In this document: piece after piece, positions 23,401-35,400 of the stretch | How positions within the stretch are numbered: the first letter of the stretch is position 1 | Layout of the letters: each line of letters begins with the position of its first letter | Assembly (NCBI RefSeq): GCF_029931775.1 | Contig: NC_079331.1 | Coordinates: 22,197,720 to 22,261,719, forward strand | DNA: 64,000 bases | Reading direction: 5' to 3' | Origin: Euleptes europaea | Lineage: Eukaryota; Chordata; Lepidosauria; Squamata; Sphaerodactylidae | Made by a program: the position numbers and the translations under genes | The notes under the pieces: model-generated | Database searches by the model: none | Seen by the model: the letters and a program-made list of their open reading frames with translations, nothing else | What the model was told of the DNA's origin: nothing

Positions 23401-26400
23401 TGATACAATAGGGTTATAGGAACAAGGAGACAATGTAGTCGTTTCCTGCCGGTAACGACTTAAGTAAAACTGAAAGAGAAACAATCGTGAGCAATCAGTG
23501 GAGGAGATGGCCGAGCCCTTGGCTTTGTGCGCGGGACCCGATATCAGATCAAAGATTTACATGGGCGGGTCCCAATACAATTGTAAATCTCTGGCCGGAG
23601 CTCGTGTGCAAAACGGGGGGGAAGGAGTGCACGGAGAATTCCATTTTGTTTGCGGGGAAACCATCTTGTTTGAGCACAGAGCTGTCAGAAGCCCTATCTG
23701 ACATTCCGCCTCTCCAAAGACCCCCTCCCCGGGTTCCCAGGCTTGTCGGGACAATTCCAATGGAACTCGGTGATCAGAGAGGGAGCGTTCACGTGTTCTG
23801 CTGCAACCCACTCATCGTGACTCGAGTTCAAATGTTTCCAGTGTACCAGGTACTCCAGGAGACCCCTCCGCAGCCTGGAGTCCAGGACCCTAGAAATTTC
23901 AAAATGTTGTTCCCCCTGTACCATGATAGGTGTTGCTTCTGGGGGTTCGGGCTGCCAATCAGGGGCGGGAGAAAAGGATTTCAGGAGGCTAACATGAAAC
24001 ACCGGGTGTACCCCCTGCAGGGTCTTGGGGAGGTCCAGTTCAGCAGTGACCTCATTGATTACCCGGGATATGGTAAACGGACCCATGTATTTCTGGCAAA
24101 GCTTTCTATAAGGACGCAGAGACTTTAAGTTCTTGGTGGAAAGGTACACCTTTTCCCCGACCACAAGATCCCACTGAGGCGCTCTGTGTTTGTCAGCCTG
24201 CGCCTTGTACCGTTCCTTAGCCTGGTCCATCTGTTTAACAAGTCCCGGCCAAGTATTTCTGACGGTGTTAGACCAAGCAGATACCTCCGGAGGGTCGCCT
24301 CCCAGAGGGAAGGGGAACCGCCCCCAAAGAGTCGAATTCCATCCCATAGACAGTCTTAAAGGGACTCTGTCCAGTAGCAGAGTGCACAGAGTTATTATAG
24401 GCGTTTTCCGCCAGGGGCAACAGATCGACCCAATTATCCTAGTGATAATTGGTGAAGCAGCTCAAGTAAGCATTCAACGACAGCATTCACCCTCTCCGTC
24501 TGCCCATCCGTCTGGGGGTGATAGGCTGACGATAGACCTTGTTGTACCCCAACAATTCCCAAAAACGCCTGCCAGAATTTAGACAGGAACACCGAGCCTC
24601 TGTCACTCACGATGTTCCGGGGAAAACCGTGCAGACGGAAGATCTGTTGAACAAACAGGCGGGCCAACTTGTGGGCTGAGGGCAACCCCTTGCACAGAAT
24701 GAGGTGGATCTGCTTAGAAAACAGGTCCGTGATCACCCAAAGCACGGTTTTTCCCTGGCTAGGGGGAAGGTTGGTCACAAAGTCCATGCCAACCACCCGC
24801 CAGGAGGCCTCCGTGGTTTCCAGGGGTTTCAGCAGTCCAGGGGTCTTTCCCATAAGACGTTTATTGGTAGCACACATTGGGCAGGACCTTACAAAACCAT
24901 CGATGTCCTGGCGCATCCCTGGCCACCAAAAGCACCGCCTTACCAGGTGTAGGGTTTTAACGAACCCAAAGTGACCCCCCGTCTTGGAGCTGTGGCTCCA
25001 TTCTAGCACCTCCCGACGCAGCTTCTGGGGAACATATGTCTTTCCTTCCGGGGTCCCAGTCTTTTCCACCCCCAGGGAGCCCTCCCCTCGTTCCTCGCGA
25101 AGGACCTCCTCCCACCTGGTCCTTGCAGCAGTGGGCAGGTCTCCAGGGACCCCCTGGGAACAGGGGGAATAGTGAGTCTCCCTCTGCGGGAGGGCTGGAG
25201 GAGGCGGAGGACCCGCCGCCCTGGTCCGCGCCCGGGTCAGGGCCCCCCGAGGGAGGGAGGCTTCGGGCGCTTCCTCCTGCTGGAGGGCCGGTACAGCTGG
25301 GGCGGCCGCCACCCGGGTCTGGGCCCTGTTCTGAACCCCTAGGGGACGGGTGGCACCGCTCGTGCCGCCTTGTGGAAGAACCGGAGCAGGTGGGGGCGCC
25401 GAGGTCAGAACTCCTGCGCTTGCCCCCTCCGGGTCCAAGCCCAGGTGTTCTGGGGTAAAAAGGGACCCAAGCGGCCGCTCGACTCTGCAGTCGTACTGCG
25501 GCATGCGGGAGAGACCGTCCACCAGGCAATTCTCCCTCCCGGGGACATGCTTAATGGTAAAGCGGAATCTAGAAAAGAAGTCCGCCCACCTCAGCTGCTT
25601 GGCCGAGAGCCTCCTCTGCCCCAAGATGGCCTCGAGGTTCCTGTGGTCCGTCCAAACCTCGAACGGTACCAGCGCCCCCTCTAAGAACTGGCGCCAAACC
25701 GTGAGGGCATGTTTGATAGCCATGGCCTCCTTCTCCCCAATCGGCCAGTTGAGCTCGGCCCCAGAGAATTTCTTGGAAAAGTAAGCGCAGGGTCTGAGCC
25801 TCCCCTGAGCGTCCTTTTGCAGAAGCGCTCCCCAAATTGCCTTGTCAGAAGCGTCCACTTGCAGGACGAAAGGCTGAGAACAGTCGGGGTGAGCTAAAAT
25901 GGGCTGCGACGTGAACCGGCTCTTAAGCAAGTCAAACGCTGCCTGGCAGCGGTCGTCCCACGCCACCTGGTAGTTAGCGGCCGTGGCCGCCTGACCCCTC
26001 CCCTTGGTCTTAAGGAGGTCCGTGATCGGGAGGGCTATCTTGGCAAAATCCGGGATGAATCCCCGATAGAAATTTGCGAATCCCAGAAATTGCTGGACTT
26101 GCTTACGGGTTCGGGGGGGCTCCCAGTCTCGGACCGCCTGGACCTTCTTGGGGTCCATGATTAACCCGTTGGGAGACACTACAAATCCAAGGAACACAAG
26201 CTTGTCCTGATTAAAGGCACACTTGGACAGTTTGGCGTATAGATGGTGCTCCCTCAGTCGGCGCAGTACCTCCCGCACCAACCTACGGTGTTCCTCCGGA
26301 TCCCGAGAATAGATTAAAATGTCATCCAAGTACACGATGACCCCCCGAAACAATAAATCATGTAAAATTTCGTGGATGAGTTGCATGAAGCAGGACGGAG

Positions 26401-29400
26401 CTCCAGACATCCCGAACGGCATCACGTTAAACTCGAACAGACCAAAACAACATGAGAAGGCTGTCTTCGCCTCGTCCCCCTCCTTAATCTGGACCCGGTA
26501 ATAGGCTTCCGCCAGGTCCAGTTTCGAAAATACCCTGCCTTCCTGTAACTGACTGAGGAGGTCAGGGATGAGGGGGATGGGATACGCATTCTTTTCCGTC
26601 ACTGCATTGAGACCCCTGTAGTCTACGCACAACTGGAGGTCCGAAGTCCCCTTTTTCTTTACAAAGAAGCAGGGTGAGGAAAATGGAGCCTTGGACGGAC
26701 GGATGAACCCCCTAGCCAAATTCTTGTCCAGAAACTCCCGCAACACAGTCTTTTCCAGGGGGCTCATAGGGTAAACTCGGGCCTTGGAGGGCTTCATGTC
26801 CGCAGTGAGCTCAATGGCACAGTCTGTAGTGCGGTGAGGGGGTAATAAGTCACAGTCCTTCCCCTCAAATACGTCTATAAAGTCCTGATACTCCGGGGGT
26901 AGTGTCACGGGGGTCGCTGTCGTGGCAGTCACCCTTCCCCCATCGGGCATGTCCTCCCGGCAATGCCACCGGCATTGTGGAGACTCAAATACTATTTGAC
27001 GCTGCGTCCAGTCAATGCTGGGGTTGTGACCCGCCAGCCAGTTGCTTCCCAGAACCACTGGGTAAGCGATCCCAGGAGCAATGGTAAGGCTGATCTGCTC
27101 CCAGTGATCACCCACCCCCAACAATACTGGTTCAGAGCGCAGATGAACGGGGCCCCCCTACAATTGTAAATCTCTGGCCGGAGCTCGTGTTCAAAACGGG
27201 GAAGGAGTGCACGGAGAATTCCATTTTGTTTGCAGGGAAACCATCTTGTTTGAGCACGGAGCTGTCAGAAGCCCTATCTGACAGGTTTGTATCTTTCCTG
27301 GCTAATGCTGTAATAAATCTTACTTTTGTACATAAGAACATAAGAAAAGCCATACTGGATCAGACCAAGGCCCATCAAGTCCAGCAGTCTGTTCACACAG
27401 TGGCCAACCTGGTGTCTCTAGGAAGCCCACAAGCAAGACGACCGCAGCAGCAGCATCCTGCCTGTGTTCCACAGCACCTAATATAATAGGCATGCTCCTC
27501 TGATACTGGAGAGAATAGGCATGCATCATGACTAGTATTCACTTTGACTAGTAGCCATGAATAGCCCTCTCCTCCATGAACATGTGCACTCCCCTCTTCA
27601 AGCCTTCCAGGTTGGCAGCCATCACCACATCCTGGGGCAGGGAGTTCCACCATTTAACTGTGCATTTTGTGAAGAGATACTTCCTTTTATCTGTTTTGAA
27701 TCTCTCACCCTCCAGCTTCACCTGATGACCCCACGTTCTAGTATCATGAGAGAGGGAGAAAAGCTTCTCCCTGTCCACTCTCTCCACACCATGCATAATT
27801 TTATAGACCTCTATCATGTCTCCCCTTAACTGCCTTCTTTCCAGGCTAAACAGCCCTAAGCGTTTTAACCGCTCCCCAAAGGGCAGTTGCTCTATTCCCC
27901 TGATCAATTTGGTTGCTGTTTTCTGCACCTTCTCTCTGCAATATCCTTTTTTTATGTGTGGTGACCAGAACTGTACACAGTATTCCAAGTGTGGTTTCAC
28001 CATAGATTTGTACAAAGGCAGTATGATAGCAGAAGTTTTATTCTCTATTCCTCATCTAATTATGGCCAGCATGGAATTTGCCTTTTTCACAGCAGCTGCA
28101 CACTTGGTAGACCTCTTTATAGAGCGATCCACTATCACCCCAAGATCCCTTTCTTGATCTGTCACTGCCAACACAGATCCCATCAGTGTATATGTGAAGT
28201 TGGGATTTTTTGCCCCTATATGCATCACTTTACGCTTGCTCACATTGAATCTCATTTGCCATTTTAATGCCCATTCCTCCAGTTTGTAGAGATCCTTTTG
28301 GAGCTCTTCACAGTCCGATTTTATTTTAACCACCCTAAATAATTTGGTGTCATCTCATTTTGTTTTAACCACCGATTTTGTTTTAACCACCCTAAATAAT
28401 TTGGTGTCAACAAAACCAACAGTTAATGGCTCTGCTCTTCTTCAAGATTGCCTACTGCAGGAGTCCCCAACGTGCCCATGGGCATCATGATGCCCGCTAA
28501 CACCTTTTCTGGTGCCCACCAAGTGCAGATTTTTTTAAATGTTGCTTTGGTGGCAGCTGCCACCACAGCACAAGGATCTACACTGTATTACTGAAGTTAA
28601 GCTGTGGCAATTGTTTTGTGGCTGGCTCACCCTCCTGTGGCAGCCATTTTGTTGCTGTGCCCACTATGCTATTCCAGATGTGCCCACAGGCTCAAAATTC
28701 CAGATGTGCCCACAGGCTCAAAAAGGTTGGGGATCTTTTGCCTGTTGCAATGTCTTTCTGCCTTTTGCGGGGAGGGTAAAGCCATGAATTAACTGCGTTG
28801 ACAAAACTTCTCACTAGTAATCTTCTTTATTTGTCTACACAGAATTACCTAGACAACTTTTGGCCTGACTTAAAAGCTGCTCATGAGCTCTTCGATTCCA
28901 TACTTCATTCACGGCGTGAACGGGAGAGTGAAAGCCAGGAGCACAGTGGGAAAGAGTATCCTGAACATGTCCCCATGGAATCATTGGAAGCTGGGATCAA
29001 GTCAGGAAGATACATACAGGTTACATTTACAGTGGATATGGGGAAAGATCCAAGCCTGCCCTTAAATAGCTGGGGACATTCCTACCAGAGCCAACCCCTT
29101 TCCCAGAATAGCCTGAAGAGTATTGGCTTCCCAGTAAACAATTACTGCAGTAAAAGGGATCTGGTGCAAGCATCGCTGTAAGATCAATAGATCTTTCTGA
29201 ACTCTCCCCCCCCCCCATGAGGCCTTATCAGGGTAAAAGTACTTGCGATGTAAGAGAAAGATACTTTAGATCCAGAAAAGAGCCAGCGTGATGTAGTGGT
29301 TAGGAGTAGTGGACTCTAATCTGGAGGACCAGGTTTGATTCGCCACACTTCCACGTGAGCAGCGGAGGCTAATCTGGTGAACCGGGTTGGTTTCCTCACT

Positions 29401-32400
29401 CCTCCACATGAAGCCTGCTGGGTGACCTTGGGCTAGTCACAGCTCTCTCTGAACTCGCTCAGCCTCACCTACCTCAGAAGGTGTCTGTTGTGGGGAGGGG
29501 AAGGGAAGGTGATTTTAAGCCGGTTTGAATGAAGAAGAATGAAAGAGGAATAGAAAAATGCTGGAAATGTCAAAGTGAGGTGGGAACATTTTTCCACCAA
29601 TGGTGGAGTTGTAGCAAAGCAAAAAAAATTTGGAAAGATATTCATGAGGAAATTTCTAAAGTTATGGGAGTAAAAATTCCACTCAAACCAAAAATATATT
29701 TACTGGCTATCTTAGATAGGACATTAGAAAGACAATTGGGAGATATCCTTAGACATTTGACAACAGCAGCAAGAATTGTATGGGCGAAAAAATGGAGAAT
29801 AAAAGAAGTACCCACATTGTATGAATGGTATCAGAAAGTTATGGAGTTGGCCAAGATAGCCAAGTTAAGTAAATATATTGAAGATAGTTGGGTTTCCTAC
29901 TTTGATATAGACTGGAAGGAATGGTCAGTATACATAAATCAACATTTTAGGGATAAAAAAATGACCTTAGGTTTTTGAACCTAAACTTATTAAATGGTAG
30001 ACTAAAATGAAAATAGTTAAATAATAATTAAAGTAAAAATAGATTAAAACAAAGTTATTCGCAAGAGAAATAAGGTGTATGGGGGTCTGTTCTGTGTGAG
30101 GAGAGTTGGAGGTCTGTTTCTGTATTGTTTTGTGTCTCATTTTCTTTTTTCTTCTTCACTTTTTTTCTTTTTTTATATTGTGTTTTTTGTATGCTTTGTG
30201 TACTTTGACATATTCTGTAGTGTTCTGCTTATTTCAATAAAACTTTAAAAAAAAGTAAGCCGGTTTGATTCTCCTTAAAAGGTAGAGAAAGTCGGCATAT
30301 AAAAACAAACTCTTCTTCTTCAAATGGCTTTGATAATAAATACAGTATTGCTAGGCTTAATGCTTGACACTTTAACATTTGTGTGTCAGGTATGAAAACA
30401 GGAGTGAGTGGGGCTGCTTCTACAACAGGCAGCCAGGAACCCAAACGCCAAGTCCACAAAGAGTGTAGGACATGCAAAGAACGAGTGGCACAGACGGATA
30501 TATTTAGCTAGGACCTTCCTCTACCCCCATCCTATAAAATACTCAAAGCAGTAATGATTAGAGGGGGGAATGTAATCCTGGGGAACAGTGTCACTGTTCC
30601 TATCGATAAGATCTTTCCCTTTCCTTTCAATACCGTGCCCCTTTTTGGCCGTGAAACCACAGAAATGGACATTCCCTCCATCTGTGGGGAAAGATAATGC
30701 GTGGAGCCTTTTGCTGAAATGTCCCCAGTGGCCTTTAGAAGAAGAAGAGTTGGTTTTTATATGCTGACTTCCTCTCCCACTTAAGGAAGAATCAAACTGG
30801 ATTACAGTCACGTTCCCCTCCCCACAACAGACACCCTGTGAGGTAGGTGAAGCTGAGAGAGCTGTGACTAGTCCAAGGTCACCCAGCTGGCTTCATGTGT
30901 CGCAGTGGGGAAACCAACCCGGTTCTCCAGAATAGCCTCTGCCGCTCATGTGGAGGAGTAGGGAATCGAACCTGGTTCTCCAGATCAGAGTCCACAGCTC
31001 CAAACCACTGCTCTTAACCACTACACCACTACAACCACCTTCTCTTCCCCTCCCCAAAACAGATACCCTGTGAGGTAGGTGGGGCTGAGATAACTTTGAC
31101 TAGCGCAAGGTCACCCAGCTGGCTTCCTGTGGAGGAGTGGGGAAACAAATCCAGATCACCAGTTTAGCCTTCCCCACTTGTGGAGGAGTGGGGAATCGAA
31201 CCCGGTTCTCCAGATCAGACTCCACCGCTCCAAACTACCGCTCTTAACCACTACACCACTACAATCACCTTCTCTTCCCCTCCCCACAACAGACACCCTG
31301 TGAGGTAGGTGGGGCTGAGACTAGCCCAAGGTCACCCAGCTGGCTTCATGTGTAGGAAAGAAACCCGGTTCTCCAGATTATCCTCTGCCGCTCATGTGGA
31401 GGAGTGGGGAATCAAACCCGGTTCTCCAGATCAGAGTTCACCGCTCCAAACCCAGGGAAGCCTTCGGGTGGGAGGTCTTTTCAGATTCATTTATTAATAC
31501 GGCAAATGCCATTAAAATTCATATCAGTTACAGAATTAAAACTGGAGAATATACAGTAACTAAAACAATAGGATATACAATTCATAGTTTATATAATCTA
31601 AACAAACCTCAAATTAATAAAACATTCTTCATTTTAACTTAAATTACCAAGCCCCAGGTTTGTCTGGCGGATCTTATATCTTGCGGCATCTTATATATTC
31701 GGGTGGGAGGTCTGATACTACATGGCTGTAGCACAGAAACAAACAGATGCCGGTCAGTCGTTCTCACACTCATCTACCACAGGGAGTCCTGAATGTCAAC
31801 AAGCATCGAGCGCAAGTGGAGGCTTTTGTGCGACTTCAAGGAGCCGGCCACAAAGAGAAAGGTGAGAAACACAAGTAAATTTGGTTCCTGGGGTCAAGAA
31901 GGGCTCTGTCCTACACTGCTGGTGGACATGCCCAAAAGTTAGTGTATTTTGGGACAAGATCTTGTGAGAGATAGAATTAATCACGCAATACAAAGTCCCT
32001 CATGATGCCTTAATTGTCCTACTAGAAAAATTTGATATACATCAACTCTCTACCCAAAAAAAGGAAACTGACTTCAATACTGCCACTGGCAGCAAAATTT
32101 CTGATTGCCTCATGCTGGAAAAAAGCAAAAATGCCTTCTACTGGGCAGTGGTATGAGAAGGTGTGGAACCTTTTAATTTTAGATAAGGTACCTTCACAAC
32201 TCAAAGTAGCGAATAACTTATCTTACTCTACAAACTTTTTAAATAGATGGCTGCCTTTTCTAGAATTTGTGGAAAAGGGGGCATCATGAAGTAAATGATG
32301 CCCATGAAACTATTGTATGATTTGCATTTATTAAGTTCTGCAAAGTGGTACTATTTCTATAAAAGTGTTTTTACAGAAATAGTACCACTTTGCAGAATGT

Positions 32401-35400
32401 CCCCGGTTCAATCCCTGGCATCTCCAGTAAGGATCAGATAGCAGGCGATGTGAAGTGGCCGACCTCAGACTGAGACCCTGGAAAGCAGCTGCCGATCAGA
32501 GCAGGCTGTGTTCATTTTGGCATTGGCAGACTAACAGCCACCTTCTCTGACTTTCGCAGGTTGTCTTTTGTATATAAGCATAGGTGGTTGGCGGCACTGG
32601 CGGTGTGGATTGGGAGCCTTAAAAACATAAGAAAGGCCCTGCTGGGTCAGACCCAGGCCCATCAAGTCCGGCAGTCTGTTCACACAGTGGCCAACCAGGT
32701 GCCTCTGGGAAGCCCACAAACAAGACGACTGCAGCTGCACTGTCCTGCCTGTGTTCCACAGAACCTCATAGAGTAGGCATGCTCCTCTGATACTGGAGAG
32801 AATAGGAATGCATCATGACTAGTAGCCATGGAGAGCCCTATCCTCCACAAGAACATAAGAAAGGCCATGCTAGATCAGACGAAGGTTTATCAAGTCCAGC
32901 AGTCTGGACACACCAGGGGCCTCCAGGAAGCCCACAAACAAGATGACTGCAGCAGCATTCTCCTGCCTATGATCCACAGCACTTAATATGTTCAGCATGC
33001 TCCTCTGATCCTGGAGATAATAGGTGTGCATCATGACTAGTATCCATTTTTACTAATAGCCATGGACAGTCCTATCCTCCATGAACATGTCCACTCCCCC
33101 TCTTCCAAGTTGGCAGCCATCACCACATCCTGGGGCAGGGAGTTCCACAATTTAACTGTGTTGTGTGAAGAAATACTTCCTTTTATCTGTTTTGAATCTC
33201 TCAGCTTCAGCAGATGACCCCATGTTCTGTTATTGTGAGAGAGGGAGAAAAGCTTCTCCCTGTCCACTCTCTCCAAACCATGCATAATTGTATAGACCGC
33301 TATCATGTCTCCCCTTAACCGCCTTCTTTCCAAGCTAAACAACCCTAAGCATTTTAACCGCTCCTCATAGGGCAGCTGCTCTAGCCCCCTGATCATTTTG
33401 ATTGCTCTTTTTTGCACCTTCTCAGGCTCTGCAATATCCTTTTTCAGGTGTTGTGACCAGAACTGTACGCAGTATTCCAAGTATGGTCTCACCATAGATG
33501 TGTACAAGGGCAATATGACAGCAGCAGTTTTATTCTCTATTCCTCGTCTAATTAGGGCCAGCATGAAATTTGTCACAACATCAGAAGAGCCCTGCTGGAT
33601 GTGTCCAGTGGTTCGTCTAGTCCAGCATCCTGTTTCACACAGTAGCCAACCAGTGTCCCAGGAGGGCCAACAAACAGCATAGAGGCCTTCGTTTGATGCT
33701 GACACTAGCCCTGCCGTCTCTAAATATTCAGGTTCCCTTGTGCATTTTTTACCCCAAGACTCCAATCTCACTTCTGCCTACGGCATATCCCCTTTTTGTG
33801 GACAGACAGCACAATAGGAGCCAGACTTTGAGATTATCCCCAGGGGAAGGAAATTTGAAGCTGCCCCCAGCCCTAGCACTGCTAAACCATTCTTCTTTGT
33901 TTGGAGTGCAGATCTCCGAACTGACATCCTGATTTATGGCACCAAAGCTCGGAACAGGGCCATCCATGGAGATGTCGTGGCAGTAGAGCTGCTGCCACAG
34001 GGAGAATGGAAGGGACGGACATCTGCCCTCTGTGAGAACGAGACAGAAGAAAAGGCCTCAGGAGAGGTTTCCAGTGAGCCTATGCCTACAGGTAAGGGGA
34101 CATGGTGCTGTGGCAGCTGGCCTGCTTGGCACACAGAAGGCCTCAGGTACAGTCCCCAGGCTTTCCAGATAAAAGGATGTAGTATTAGATGATGTGAAAG
34201 ACCTCTGCCTGAGACCCTGAAGAGAAGCTGCCAGGCAGAGGAGGCAAGATTGACCAAGGGTTTGATTCAGTATAAGGCAGCCTTATTTCCCTTGCAAAGG
34301 TAGAGTTGTTGGCATCATCCAGAAGAACTGGAGGGATTACGTGGTCACTTTTCCATCCAAAGAAGAGATCCAGTCTCATGGCAAACCTTCACAGAAAATC
34401 CTGGTGACACCTTGGGATTACAGGATTCCAAAGATCCGGATCAGTACCCAGCAGGCTGAAGCCCTCCAGGTAAAACACTTGGTGCACAGACTAGCCACAT
34501 TCCAGTCTCTAGGTGCTAATTTATTCACTGTTTGCCTTGGCATTCCAATGTATGAATGTTGTCTTTCTGCAGGACTTTCGGGTTGTCGTGCGAATCGATT
34601 CTTGGGAGACAACATCTGTGTACCCAAATGGTCACTTTGTGCGGGTCTTAGGACGGATAGGAGACCTTGAAGGAGAAATTCAAACGATCCTGGTGGAAAA
34701 CAGCATTTCTGTTAGCCCGTTCTCTGAAGCACAGGTTGGTCTGTTTTATGATGTTTGCTCACCTGTTATTATAAAATTGTTCTCGGTGTGACAGTAACAT
34801 CAGTTGGTACACTAAAGATCAGTTGCATGCAGTTAAGGAATTGTCATATATTTTCAGGTACATGGAGGAGAGGATGCCTCTATCTGATGCACTCTATGGG
34901 TATAGGGGGGAAATGAACTAAGAAATCCCTTCCATGCAAAGATAGCCTCACTGTACTCAATTTCCCATTATTGGTAAAAAGTACAAACTCATTTCTGTTC
35001 ACATCCTTTTTTTGCAAAACATGTTCTGTGTGTGCTGGCCATGGACAGAAGCAAAAAAACTACACAGGACACCGAAAAAACTGCTCTCTCATCTATTGGA
35101 GGGGCCGTGGCTCAGAGTTGAGCATCTGCTTGGCATGCAGAAGGTCCCAGGTTCAATCCCCGGCATCTCCAGTTAAAGGGACTAGGCAAGTAGGTGATGG
35201 GAAAGACCTCTGCCTGAGACCCTGGAGAGCCGCTGTAGGTCTGAGTAGACAGTACTGACTTTGGTGGACCAAGAGTCTGATTCAGTATAAGGCAGCTTCA
35301 TGCGTTCATGTGTCATTTGCCTGCACACTTGTATATCTATTTTGTAAGTCTCCAAGAGCTGGAAATTTGTTTGTTTGTTTTTTAATGAAAACTTGAAACT

